Source: an uncultured Oscillospiraceae bacterium (GTDB lineage Bacteria > Bacillota > Clostridia > Oscillospirales > Oscillospiraceae). Taken from it: 38,297 bases of DNA. The notes beneath the pieces are model-generated. The model saw only the letters and a list, made by a program, of their open reading frames with translations. It searched no databases and was not told the DNA's origin. Below, one piece after another: positions 1-7,416 of the stretch. Location: positions 1 through 38,297 of the forward strand of contig CAKUPH010000011.1 in assembly GCA_934675115.1 (NCBI GenBank), given 5' to 3'. How positions within the stretch are numbered: position 1 is the first letter of the stretch; each line of letters starts with the position of its first letter. A program made the translations under genes and the position numbers.

Positions 1-105
1 ACCTATCAGACACCGGATGACCCCGAGCTCCGCCACAAGGAGGAGGACAAAGGAGGCATCCTCATTGTATCAGTCTGGCAGGCATTTTACAAGGAGGAAT
101 TTTAA
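1..105 (+). CDS. C-terminal end of an unidentified protein upstream of the integrase (partial)
   Basis: Frame 1 is open from the first base of the window and ends at a TAA (103-105) that shares its last A with the ATG of the integrase (TAATG). This is typical of translational coupling in an operon. The visible 34 residues end in ...WQAFYKEEF and are rich in charged residues. I recognise no domain. In many integrative elements a small excisionase or a HTH protein precedes the integrase, so that is a guess from position only. The rest lies outside the window. Confidence 0.4.
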   Translation, partial: TYQTPDDPELRHKEEDKGGILIVSVWQAFYKEEF

Positions 106-1226
106 TGTCAAAGGAGAAATCGAAACAAAAATATCTGACAAAAGCGATCACCTGCCCGGACGGTACGCGCAAGTACATCCGCGCAAAGACTCAGGCAGAG
201 CTTGACCGCAAGGTAAACAAGTTCCGCGCCGAGATGGGCATGGGCATCAACGTCAGCGACAACACCCTCGTGGTGGAGTGGGCCCAGACCTGGGTGGACG
301 TGTATAAGCGCCCGCAGATCGAGGCTCAGTCCGTATCAACTATTCTAACCCAGCTGAACTGCCACATCCTCCCGGTCATCGGGGCCATGCGCCTGCGGGA
401 CGTGCGTCCCACGGACTGCGCCGCAGTCATGGCCCAAGTGTCTGGGATGAAAAAGTCCTCCGCGGCCGTAGTCCGCATGGTTATGAAGGCCATGTTTGAG
501 TGTGCCGTAGAGAACCGGCTGCTGGCCTTCAACCCCGTGACCCGGGGCGTTGCGGCGTCCGGGGCCCCGTCGAAGGACCGGGTCCCCCTGACCCGGGAGC
601 AGCTGGAGCAGGTCTGCGCGGCGGCCAAACAGCGTGACCCGGAGCTCTACACCTTCGTGCTGCTGTGCGGCTACGCGGGGCTGCGGGCCGGAGAGGCGCT
701 GGGGCTGAACCTGGACAACGTGGACCTGAGTACCGGACTCATCCACGTATGTGAGCAGAACCGCCGGGGTATACCGGGTACGGCGACGAAGCTAAAGACC
801 ACTACTTCTAACCGGTACATTCCAATGCCCCCCATCCTGCTGGCCCATATGACGGCGCTGAAGCGCGGCAAGTCTGGGTATATTTTTGATGTGGCCTCAC
901 CCAGCTTATACAGTAACATGAGCTCGCATCTTATACGGACGAGCTCTGTCACATCCCGGGGGGAGCCACGGGTCACACGTTCGCACGGCCCGAACTGCCC
1001 GCGGGTGGACTTCTACGTACACCCTCATTTGCTCCGCCACACGTATGCAACCATGTGCTTTGAGTCCGGCATGGATGTGAAGGAGGTCCAGTACCTGCTG
1101 GGGCACAGCACACCGGACGTAACGCTGCGTATATACATTCACTACGTCTCCAGCACTCGCCTCACCGAGACCGCACAGAAGATCGAGCAGGCATTCCCGG
1201 CCCCCAAACTGGCTGTGCTCGGTTAA
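105..1226 (+). CDS. Tyrosine recombinase / site-specific integrase
   Basis: Cytoplasmic DNA strand-exchange enzyme of the phage-integrase family, 373 residues, a usual full length. The N-terminal 50 residues look like an arm-type DNA-binding domain (basic, CPDGTRKYIRAKTQAEL). A core-binding SAM-like domain follows (about 55-150), then the catalytic domain (160-350). The expected catalytic set is visible: Arg194 in AGLRAGE, Lys231, the HLLRH box with His308 and Arg311, His334 in LLGHS and the nucleophile Tyr344 in LRIYIHY. The start has a strong AAGGAGG seven bases upstream and overlaps the stop of the preceding frame. The gene points towards a tRNA-Arg 3' remnant only 150 bp away, the classic layout of an integrated element whose att site is the 3' part of a tRNA gene. 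It appears intact. Confidence 0.93.
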   Translation: MSKEKSKQKYLTKAITCPDGTRKYIRAKTQAELDRKVNKFRAEMGMGINVSDNTLVVEWAQTWVDVYKRPQIEAQSVSTILTQLNCHILPVIGAMRLRDVRPTDCAAVMAQVSGMKKSSAAVVRMVMKAMFECAVENRLLAFNPVTRGVAASGAPSKDRVPLTREQLEQVCAAAKQRDPELYTFVLLCGYAGLRAGEALGLNLDNVDLSTGLIHVCEQNRRGIPGTATKLKTTTSNRYIPMPPILLAHMTALKRGKSGYIFDVASPSLYSNMSSHLIRTSSVTSRGEPRVTRSHGPNCPRVDFYVHPHLLRHTYATMCFESGMDVKEVQYLLGHSTPDVTLRIYIHYVSSTRLTETAQKIEQAFPAPKLAVLG

Positions 1227-1249
1227 ATCCCGGACAGAAAAAACCGTTT

Positions 1250-1269
1250 CTGTTGCACACTGTTGCACC
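1250..1269. repeat. Tandem 10-bp direct repeat downstream of the integrase
   Basis: CTGTTGCACA is followed directly by CTGTTGCACC. Short direct repeats between an integrase gene and its tRNA att site are often arm-type binding sites. This role is inferred from position only. The rest of the 367-bp gap (1227-1593) holds the terminators, tRNA remnant and promoter listed separately. Confidence 0.4.
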
Positions 1270-1332
1270 TCTTCGGCAAGCCATCTCCCTCATTCCTTTG
1301 CGCCAGTAGGGCTTCAGGATATAAGGTTGCAA

Positions 1333-1380
1333 TATGCAAAAGAAAGAAACGCCGCAATCCATTGGGATTACAGCGTTTCT
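1333..1380 (-). terminator. Rho-independent terminator behind the tRNA-Arg remnant
   Basis: On the minus strand AGAAACGC (1380-1373) pairs with GCGTTTCT (1352-1345), with inner pairing of TAATCC and GGATT, and is followed by a T-rich tail CTTTCTTTT. It starts at the end of the CCA of the tRNA remnant, so it looks like the original tRNA terminator. Confidence 0.7.
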
Positions 1381-1424
1381 GGTACGCCTGAGCGGATTCG
1401 AACCGCTGGCCTTCCGCTTAGGAG
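1380..1424 (-). pseudogene. 3' half of tRNA-Arg (anticodon CCT), probable att site
   Basis: Read on the minus strand, the segment starts with a seven-base anticodon loop CTCCTAA (anticodon CCT). It continues with the 3' anticodon strand GCGGA, a T arm AGCGG-TTCGAAT-CCGCT whose stem pairs perfectly, the 3' acceptor strand CAGGCGT, discriminator A and encoded CCA. The 5' half is missing. The matching anticodon strand TCCGC and the acceptor strand ACGCCTG are absent from the preceding 80 bases. A break exactly at the anticodon loop next to an integrase is what site-specific integration into a tRNA gene leaves at the distal junction. It cannot fold as a functional tRNA. No second copy of this segment occurs in the window. 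Confidence 0.82.
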
Positions 1425-1454
1425 CCACATCGTTCGGATCGTGCCATGCAGCAC

Positions 1455-1484
1455 GCTATACCGCCGCTGCTTCGCGTTTGTCAA
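1455..1484 (-). promoter_or_regulatory. Sigma-A-type promoter reading into the tRNA remnant
   Basis: Minus strand TTGACA (1484-1479), an 18-bp spacer and TATAGC (1460-1455). Predicted transcription starts near 1448, about 25 bases before the tRNA half. It could be the old tRNA promoter kept after loss of the 5' half, or belong to the inserted DNA. Confidence 0.5.
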
Positions 1485-1497
1485 CCGCTTCTGAACG

Positions 1498-1547
1498 AAA
1501 AAGGCGAGCAGGCAACCCCTTCTCCGGGGAAACCCGCTCGCCTTTTT
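1498..1547. terminator. Bidirectional terminator at the end of the oxidoreductase operon
   Basis: AAAAAGGCGAGC (1498-1509) pairs with GCTCGCCTTTTT (1536-1547). The structure carries T runs on both strands. It lies 47 bases after the stop of the minus-strand oxidoreductase gene and closes that operon. Confidence 0.85.
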
Positions 1548-1593
1548 GCGATATCACCGGGAATCCGCGCTGCGGCAGACGGTGGGAGAAGAA

Positions 1594-3534
1594 TCAGAAT
1601 ACAGTGGCCTTGTCATAAGCCATCCGCATGGCGTCGGCGATTTGACCGGCTTTTTCAGCGTCGCCGATCCGGGTGACGTGAGAAAACGCATCCTCAAAGG
1701 ACTCTGCCGTGTTGTCGCGGGAGCGCACCCCCATAGCCAGCACAACGGCATCGGCGGGGATGCGGACCTCGTTGCCCTTGCTGTCTGTTGTAAGGGCGCT
1801 GTCAGCGGCAATCTCCGTCAGGCGGTGCTGGGTCTTGATCGCGACGCCGGCCTGCTGCAGGGCCATCAGCAGGAATGCCTTGTTGGTCAGGAACAGCGTG
1901 GGGGCCACGTCCTTCGCCATTTCCACCACGGTCACCTTGCAGCCTTGGCCGGACAGGACCTGAGCGGTCTCCAGTCCGGTAATACCGCCGCCGATAATGG
2001 CGACATTTTTGCCGGAAAGGCCGACGGTGCCGGAAAGAACGTCCTCCGCCGTATGGACATGAGGAAGCTCCGCGCCGGGCAGCTTGGGGATGATGGGGCA
2101 GCCGCCGATGGCCAAAATCACACCGTAGGGGGCCAGCGCGGCGACTTCCATCACGGTGGCCTCTGTATTCAGGCGGACTTCCACGCCAGCCAGCTCCAGT
2201 TCGCGAGTCTGGGTCTTGATCAGTTCAGCCAGCATTTCCTTGTGGGGAGGAACAGCGGCGAGGTTGACTGTGCCGCCCAGAGCGGCGGATTTTTCAAGCA
2301 GCACGACCCGGTAGCCGCGCTTCGCGCACACGACAGCAGCCTGCATACCGGCAGGGCCGCCGCCGATGACCACAACAGTCCTGCCGTTGCCGTCCCGCTT
2401 CAGCGTGTCCTCATTGAACAGGTACTCCCGGCCGACCAGCGGGTTGACGGTGCATTCCACAGAACGGAACATTCCGTAGCAGCGGAAGCAGTTCAGACAG
2501 CTCAGGCACTTGCGGATCTCGTCTTCCCGTCCCTCTCTGGCCTTGGTGCCCCACTCGGGATCACACAGCTGGCCGCGGGCGACTCCGACAAAATCGGACA
2601 CGCCCTCTTGGAGATACCGCTCCGCGGTAGCGGGGGTCTTGATGTTGTTTACGGCGATGACGGGGATAGATACATGCTTTTTGATCTCAGTCGCCAGATG
2701 TTTTTTCCATCCCTCGGGGAAGGACTGGGGTTCAATGATGGCGTATCCGGTCTCCTGAACACCGGCGCTGACATTGATGGCGGCCACGCCCTGCTTCTCC
2801 AGCGCCTGCGCGATCTTGATGGAATCCTCAATCTTCAGGCCGCCTTCCTGAAATTCGTCCACGCTGAGCCGGACGGAGATGGGGAAACTGGGGCCGCACA
2901 GCGCCTGAATGCGGGCCACGATCTCCAAAAGAAAGGTCATCCGGTTTTCCGGACTGCCGCCGTATTTGTCGGTACGGTGGTTCGTGAGAGGACTGAGAAA
3001 CTGGTTGATGAGATAGCCATGGGCGGCGTGGAGTTCAACGCCGTCAAAACCGGCAAGGCGGGCAAAATTCGCGCCATGGGCAAATTTCCGAACCAGCGCC
3101 TCGCACTCCTCCGTGGTCAACTCATGGGGAACGGGGCCTTGAGCGCTTCCGGCGATCGGGCTGGGGGCGACGGGCTGAACCTTGCCCAAAAGGGCGGCGG
3201 AAGCCGTGCGTCCCGGGTGCTGGAGCTGTAAAAAAATCTTGGTATCGTATTTGTGTACGGCGTCAGTCAGGCGAACCAGACCGCGGACATACTTGCCCTC
3301 GGTGACGGAGAGCTGCCCGTTCATGCCGACGCCGGTGATATCATCGATCCGGGAAATCTCGGTGATGATCAGGCCGCAGCCGCCTTTGGCGCGGGCTTCG
3401 TAGAACCCGATGATGGCGTCATTGGCCTCGCAGGTGTAGCCCACCATATTTGTGCCGATGGAGGTGAGGACGATCCGGTTGCGCAGCGTAAGCGGGCCAA
3501 TCTTCCCGCGCGAGAAAAGCTTTTCGTATTTCAT
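1594..3534 (-). CDS. NADH:flavin oxidoreductase of the enoate reductase / 2,4-dienoyl-CoA reductase family (FMN, 4Fe-4S, FAD)
   Basis: Cytoplasmic enzyme expected to reduce an activated C=C bond (enone, enoate or dienoyl-CoA). It has 646 residues, the usual length of the multi-domain old-yellow-enzyme family that includes 2,4-dienoyl-CoA reductase, trimethylamine dehydrogenase and BaiCD/BaiH. Residues 1-340 form the FMN TIM barrel, with HAAHGYLINQFLSP at 169-182 and NHRTDKYGGS after it. Cys343, 346, 349 and 361 give the C-x2-C-x2-C-x11-C iron-sulfur site. A Rossmann FAD motif VVVIGGGPAGMQAA begins at 387 and a second nucleotide fold NVAIIGGGITGLETA lies near 515. It is the last gene of a long minus operon (importer, hydroxyacyl dehydrogenase, EthD-like protein), which suggests it acts on the imported substrate or a ring enone derived from it. 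Exact substrate not predictable. Confidence 0.92.
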   Translation of the reverse strand: MKYEKLFSRGKIGPLTLRNRIVLTSIGTNMVGYTCEANDAIIGFYEARAKGGCGLIITEISRIDDITGVGMNGQLSVTEGKYVRGLVRLTDAVHKYDTKIFLQLQHPGRTASAALLGKVQPVAPSPIAGSAQGPVPHELTTEECEALVRKFAHGANFARLAGFDGVELHAAHGYLINQFLSPLTNHRTDKYGGSPENRMTFLLEIVARIQALCGPSFPISVRLSVDEFQEGGLKIEDSIKIAQALEKQGVAAINVSAGVQETGYAIIEPQSFPEGWKKHLATEIKKHVSIPVIAVNNIKTPATAERYLQEGVSDFVGVARGQLCDPEWGTKAREGREDEIRKCLSCLNCFRCYGMFRSVECTVNPLVGREYLFNEDTLKRDGNGRTVVVIGGGPAGMQAAVVCAKRGYRVVLLEKSAALGGTVNLAAVPPHKEMLAELIKTQTRELELAGVEVRLNTEATVMEVAALAPYGVILAIGGCPIIPKLPGAELPHVHTAEDVLSGTVGLSGKNVAIIGGGITGLETAQVLSGQGCKVTVVEMAKDVAPTLFLTNKAFLLMALQQAGVAIKTQHRLTEIAADSALTTDSKGNEVRIPADAVVLAMGVRSRDNTAESFEDAFSHVTRIGDAEKAGQIADAMRMAYDKATVF

Positions 3535-3546
3535 GCCGGGGTCCTC

Positions 3547-4365
3547 TCAAGCCATCAGATCTTCCGCCTTGTCGGGATCGATCAGGATGTTGCGCCACTC
3601 GCCGATGACCTGACCTCTCGGATCCTGAGTATAGGTCATCAAAGCGGGCTTCTCACCGGGCTTCAGGCCGGATTTGGCGGGGTCCACAGCGTAGTCGGGG
3701 AGGCCAAGCTCCGTGAACCGCCAGAAACGATTGGGCTGCAGGGGGCAGCTCTCGTCCACGGTGACGCGCAGGGGCTTCCATGTCTGATAATGACGGTGGC
3801 CCAGACGCTTGGTGATGCGGCCCTCCCGCACATGGTGGCCCAGATACCAGTCCTCGCCCTCCTCAAAGGTGAACTTGGGATCGTAATTGAACATGTAGAT
3901 GTCCATGATCACGTCGTCGCGGTCGGTATCAAGCATAACGCCGGGCGTGTAGCGGCCGGGATAATTGATGTACTTGTACTGCTGAACGGGGATATCCTTG
4001 AGCAGGTTGTACTGGGGCTCCGGATCCAGCAGCGCGCACTCCAGCTCACGGAAGCCGGGCACGCCCTCCACGTTCTTTTGCCACAGATCGGGGTTCTTAA
4101 CGGTGGCGTTCAGGCAGGCGTCCAGATTTTCGAACACCACCTCGGAAATACGGTCAAAGCGGTCGTAGGGATCGAAGGTCCACATGCCAATGGGGGGGAG
4201 GGCCTTCCAGCTGCGGTATCCCGTGACGCCGGGCTGACTGCGGACGGCAGGGACGTGCTCGTTCAGATACCACGCTTCCGCGGCATCGCGGTCAACGCCC
4301 TTGGCATAGCTAAACATATACACAAAGCGGACAGGGCCGCGGCCATAAGAAAATGTAAAGCTCAT
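3547..4365 (-). CDS. Tandem EthD-like (dimeric alpha/beta-barrel) protein, function unknown
   Basis: 272 residues made of two related halves. The first contains YMFSYAKGV then AWYLNEHVPAVRSQPGVTGY and RSWKAL. The second contains YMFNYDPKF then DWYLGHHVREGRITKRLGHR and YQTWKPL. This matches the EthD / dimeric alpha-beta barrel fold, whose single-domain members work as dimers, so this protein is probably a fused pseudo-dimer. Family members include lactone isomerases, monooxygenase-like and cyclase-like enzymes and proteins of ether or lactone breakdown. The family alone does not set the reaction. It lies 12 bp before the flavin oxidoreductase and 32 bp after the hydroxyacyl dehydrogenase, and has an AGGAGG ribosome site. 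The conserved WYL-x2-HV motif in both halves marks the likely pockets. No signal peptide. Confidence 0.78.
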   Translation of the reverse strand: MSFTFSYGRGPVRFVYMFSYAKGVDRDAAEAWYLNEHVPAVRSQPGVTGYRSWKALPPIGMWTFDPYDRFDRISEVVFENLDACLNATVKNPDLWQKNVEGVPGFRELECALLDPEPQYNLLKDIPVQQYKYINYPGRYTPGVMLDTDRDDVIMDIYMFNYDPKFTFEEGEDWYLGHHVREGRITKRLGHRHYQTWKPLRVTVDESCPLQPNRFWRFTELGLPDYAVDPAKSGLKPGEKPALMTYTQDPRGQVIGEWRNILIDPDKAEDLMA

Positions 4366-4397
4366 GAAAATCCTCCTTTAGAATTTCTGCGAGGCGG

Positions 4398-5252
4398 TCA
4401 GTTATACTTGTAGAAGCCTTCTCCGCTCTTGCGGCCCAGCTTGCCCTCTTTGACCATGCGCTCGATGAGGTCGTAGCAGTCGGGCTTCTCGCCGCCTGCC
4501 TCCACGCCGGCCTTCATCAGATCGTAGGTCAGGTCAATGCCGGTCAGGTCCATCAGGCGGAAGGGACCCATGGGGTGGTTCAGGCCCTGCTCACAGGCGA
4601 TGTCCACCTCCTGCGGGGTCAGGTAGCCGTTCTGGACCAGATAGCGCGCCTCGGCGTTGATCACGCTGATGATGCGGTTGGCGGCAAAGCCGGAGATCTC
4701 CTTCTTCATCAGGATGGGAGTCTTGCCGATGCTCTTGCAGAACTCATACACGGCGGTCCCCACGGCGTCGGCGGTGTGCTCACCCTGCACCACCTCCACG
4801 AACTTCATCACCAGCGCGGGGTTGTAGAAGTGGCAGTTGCACAGGCGGGAGGGGTCGGCAAAGCAGTCCTTGAACAGGGAGGATACCATATAGCTGGAGT
4901 TTGTGGCCACAATGGCGTCGGGACGGATCACGCCGTCCAGTTCGCGGAACAGCTTGGCCTTGGCCTCGTAGACCTCCACGATGGCCTCGATGATCAGATC
5001 CGCGTCAGCGGCGGCGGTCTTCAGATCGTCGCCCACAGCAAAGCGGGCCTTGATTTCCGCCACCTGCTCCTCGGTCATGCGGCCTTTGGCGACACGGCCG
5101 GAGAGATACTCGTCCTCCCATGCCTTGACCTTTTCGGGCACGCCGGGAAAGGAATCGTAAACCGCTACGCTGTACCCGTTGATGGCGGCGCACAGACCGA
5201 TCTGACGGCCCATCTGGCCGCCGCCGATGACACATACTTTTTTGATTTCCAT
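4398..5252 (-). CDS. 3-hydroxyacyl-CoA dehydrogenase family enzyme, copy 1
   Basis: NAD-dependent oxidation of a 3-hydroxy acid or its CoA ester, cytoplasmic. 284 residues, like 3-hydroxybutyryl-CoA dehydrogenase. An N-terminal Rossmann motif CVIGGGQMGRQIG (7-19), TNSS around 117-120, the family motif HFYNPALVMKFVEVV with His141 and Glu153, and Asn192 in GFAANRI give the expected catalytic set. The C-terminal helical domain starts near 185 (NHPMGPFRLMDLTG). It is a clear paralogue of the enzyme at 28152-29006: same length, alignable without gaps, and 30 of the first 50 residues identical by my count. In this operon it follows the first ABC importer and precedes the EthD-like protein. The 135-bp gap to the ATPase gene contains no convincing promoter. 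Whether the substrate is a thioester or a free acid cannot be told. Confidence 0.88.
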   Translation of the reverse strand: MEIKKVCVIGGGQMGRQIGLCAAINGYSVAVYDSFPGVPEKVKAWEDEYLSGRVAKGRMTEEQVAEIKARFAVGDDLKTAAADADLIIEAIVEVYEAKAKLFRELDGVIRPDAIVATNSSYMVSSLFKDCFADPSRLCNCHFYNPALVMKFVEVVQGEHTADAVGTAVYEFCKSIGKTPILMKKEISGFAANRIISVINAEARYLVQNGYLTPQEVDIACEQGLNHPMGPFRLMDLTGIDLTYDLMKAGVEAGGEKPDCYDLIERMVKEGKLGRKSGEGFYKYN

Positions 5253-5387
5253 AATGATTTCACTCCTATTATCTCGGTTTTTTAATGACAGCGGGGATAC
5301 TCAAAACACCGTCAGGCTCCGCGGAGCGGGAACAGATCCCATCCGCAATACCCGCTTTGCCCATGACGTGTATTTTCTCCCCGCGAA

Positions 5388-6371
5388 TCAATATTGATTG
5401 AACATGTGGCAGGCCACATAGTGCTCCGGCGCGACCTCGCGCGGCTCCGGCCGGCAGAAGCGGCATTTCTCACTGGCGTAGGGGCAGCGGGCGGCGAACT
5501 TGCAGCCGGGCGGCGGATCAAAGGGCGTCGGCACGTCCCCCTCCAGCACAATGCGCCGGCGGGAACGGCACAGATCCGGATCGGGCACCGGCACGGCGGA
5601 GAGCAGCGTACGGGTGTAGGGATGGAGGGGGTGGCGATTCAATTCCTGACTGGAGGCCAACTCCACCACCGCGCCCAGATACATCACGCCGATGCGGTTG
5701 GAAATGTGCCGCACCACGGAGATGTCATGGGCGATGAACAGATAGGTCAGCCCCAGCTCCCGCTGCATATCCTCCAGCATGTTGACGATCTGGGACTGGA
5801 TAGACACATCCAAGGCGGAGATGGGCTCGTCACAGACGATGAACTCAGGCTCCACCGCCAGCGCCCGGGCGATGCCGATGCGCTGCTGCTGGCCGCCGGA
5901 GAATTCGTGGGGATAGCGGTCGCCCTGCTCCTCGTTGAGGCCAACCCGGCGCAGCAGCTCCACCACCCGCTCATGACGCTCCTTCCGGCTGTGGGTCATC
6001 TTGTGGATGTCCAGCGCCTCGCCGATGATGTTTTCCGCCGTCATGCGGGGGTTCAGGGAGGCGGAGGGATCCTGAAAAATGATCTGCATCTTCCGCCGGT
6101 AAGGCTTGGTCTTCTCGGCAATACCGGCCTCGCTGTCGTAGAAGGGCTTGCCGTCATAAATGATTCTGCCGGAGGTGGGCTCGTGCAGGCGGAGAATGGC
6201 GCGGCCCAGCGTGGACTTGCCGCAGCCGGACTCGCCCACAAGGCCCAAGGTCTCGCCCTTGCGGATGAAAAGGGACACGTCCTCCACCGCGTGGATATAG
6301 CTGGTGCCGCCGGACCGCTTTACCGGAAAGTATTTGCGGAGTTTATCAATTTCAAGCAGGATCTCACTCAT
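5388..6371 (-). CDS. Dpp/Opp-type ABC transporter ATPase, DppF-like (importer 1)
   Basis: Inner-face ATPase of a peptide/nickel/opine-type importer, 327 residues. Walker [10 protein letters not shown] near 46-54, Q-loop [11 protein letters not shown], signature [15 protein letters not shown], Walker [13 protein letters not shown] and a switch His in FIAHD are all present. The C-terminal oligopeptide-transport extension holds the usual Cys-rich stretch [15 protein letters not shown]. The ATG overlaps the stop of the partner ATPase by 8 bases, so the two are translationally coupled. The 135 bp to the dehydrogenase gene hold only a weak 31-codon frame. Confidence 0.93.
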   Translation of the reverse strand: MSEILLEIDKLRKYFPVKRSGGTSYIHAVEDVSLFIRKGETLGLVGESGCGKSTLGRAILRLHEPTSGRIIYDGKPFYDSEAGIAEKTKPYRRKMQIIFQDPSASLNPRMTAENIIGEALDIHKMTHSRKERHERVVELLRRVGLNEEQGDRYPHEFSGGQQQRIGIARALAVEPEFIVCDEPISALDVSIQSQIVNMLEDMQRELGLTYLFIAHDISVVRHISNRIGVMYLGAVVELASSQELNRHPLHPYTRTLLSAVPVPDPDLCRSRRRIVLEGDVPTPFDPPPGCKFAARCPYASEKCRFCRPEPREVAPEHYVACHMFNQY

Positions 6372-7404
6372 TGCCGGCCACCTCCTTTTCGTAGCTGACA
6401 GGCTCCAGCTCCTCCGCCGTCAGGCCGCTGTCGGACAGCAGCCAGCAGGAGGCCGTGTGCCGCTCGCCCACCTGACTCTCGGGCGGCATGGACCGGCAGC
6501 AGATCCGCATACATTTCTCGCACCGGGGCGCAAAGGGACAGCCAGCAGGCAGATCCAGCATGTCCACCGGGGTGCCCGCAATGGGGATGAGCCGCTCATA
6601 GCTGTCGGCATCCACCCGGGGCATGGAGCGCATAAGCCCCAGCGTATACGGGTGGGCCGGGCGATAGAACAGCTCCCGCACGTCAGCCTTCTCCACCATG
6701 TGGCCGGCGTACATGACGCAGACCTTGTCGCAGATCTCCGCCACCACGCCCAGATTGTGGGTGATGAAAATAATGGCCATGCCGGTCTTTTGCTGGATCT
6801 CCTTCATCAACTCCAGAATCTGGGCCTGAATGGTGACATCCAGCGCGGTGGTTGGCTCGTCCGCGATGAGAACCTTGGGACGACAGATGAGCCCCATGGC
6901 GATCATCACCCGCTGCCGCATGCCGCCGGACAGCTCGTGGGGATACTGGTTCACCCGTTCGTCCACGTTGTTGATGCCTACCAGCGTGAGGATCTCCTTA
7001 ACTTGGGCGAGGGCGTCCTTTTTCTTCATTTTTTCATGGACAAGCAGCGCCTCGGACAGCTGCTTGCCGATGGTATAGACGGGGTTCAGGCAGGTCATGG
7101 GGTTCTGGAAGATCATGCTGACCTGTGTTCCGCGGAACTCCCGTTTTTCTTTCTTGCTCATGGCCAGAACGTCCTGACCTTCGAAGGTGATGGAGCCTTC
7201 CACCACCCGCCCGGGCGGCTGGAGCAGGCCCATAACGGAATAGGCCTCCACGCTCTTGCCGGAGCCCGACTCGCCCACGATGCCCATGACCTCTCCGTGG
7301 TCCAGCTCATAGGAAATGCCGTTGACCGCCTTCACCTCGCCCACCGGGGTGAAGAAGGAGACATGGAGGCCGTCTACCTTCAGCAATGGCTGTTTTTCTT
7401 CCAT
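6364..7404 (-). CDS. Dpp/Opp-type ABC transporter ATPase, DppD-like (importer 1)
   Basis: Partner ATPase of the same importer, 346 residues. Walker A is GESGSGKSV (Val after Ser, common in this subfamily). The Q-loop is FQNPMTCLNP, the signature LSGGMRQRVMIA and Walker B VLIADEPTTALDV. A C-terminal oligopeptide extension with GCPFAPRCEKC follows. It lies 12 bases after the DppC-like permease with a GGAGG ribosome site. The order permease, permease, DppD, DppF behind the binding protein is the standard Dpp operon order. Confidence 0.93.
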   Translation of the reverse strand: MEEKQPLLKVDGLHVSFFTPVGEVKAVNGISYELDHGEVMGIVGESGSGKSVEAYSVMGLLQPPGRVVEGSITFEGQDVLAMSKKEKREFRGTQVSMIFQNPMTCLNPVYTIGKQLSEALLVHEKMKKKDALAQVKEILTLVGINNVDERVNQYPHELSGGMRQRVMIAMGLICRPKVLIADEPTTALDVTIQAQILELMKEIQQKTGMAIIFITHNLGVVAEICDKVCVMYAGHMVEKADVRELFYRPAHPYTLGLMRSMPRVDADSYERLIPIAGTPVDMLDLPAGCPFAPRCEKCMRICCRSMPPESQVGERHTASCWLLSDSGLTAEELEPVSYEKEVAGNE

Positions 7405-7416
7405 GACGACGCCTCC

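Noticed and set aside
1546..3231. 561-codon open frame on the plus strand opposite the flavin oxidoreductase
   Set aside because: It is antisense to a gene with complete domains, has no ribosome site, and its Gly/His/Gln-rich composition is the usual shadow of GC-rich coding DNA.
5269..5364. 31-codon minus-strand frame between the DppF-like ATPase and the hydroxyacyl dehydrogenase genes
   Set aside because: The ribosome site is poor, no known small protein is recognised, and the gap is short. It may be leader sequence or the relic of a longer gene.
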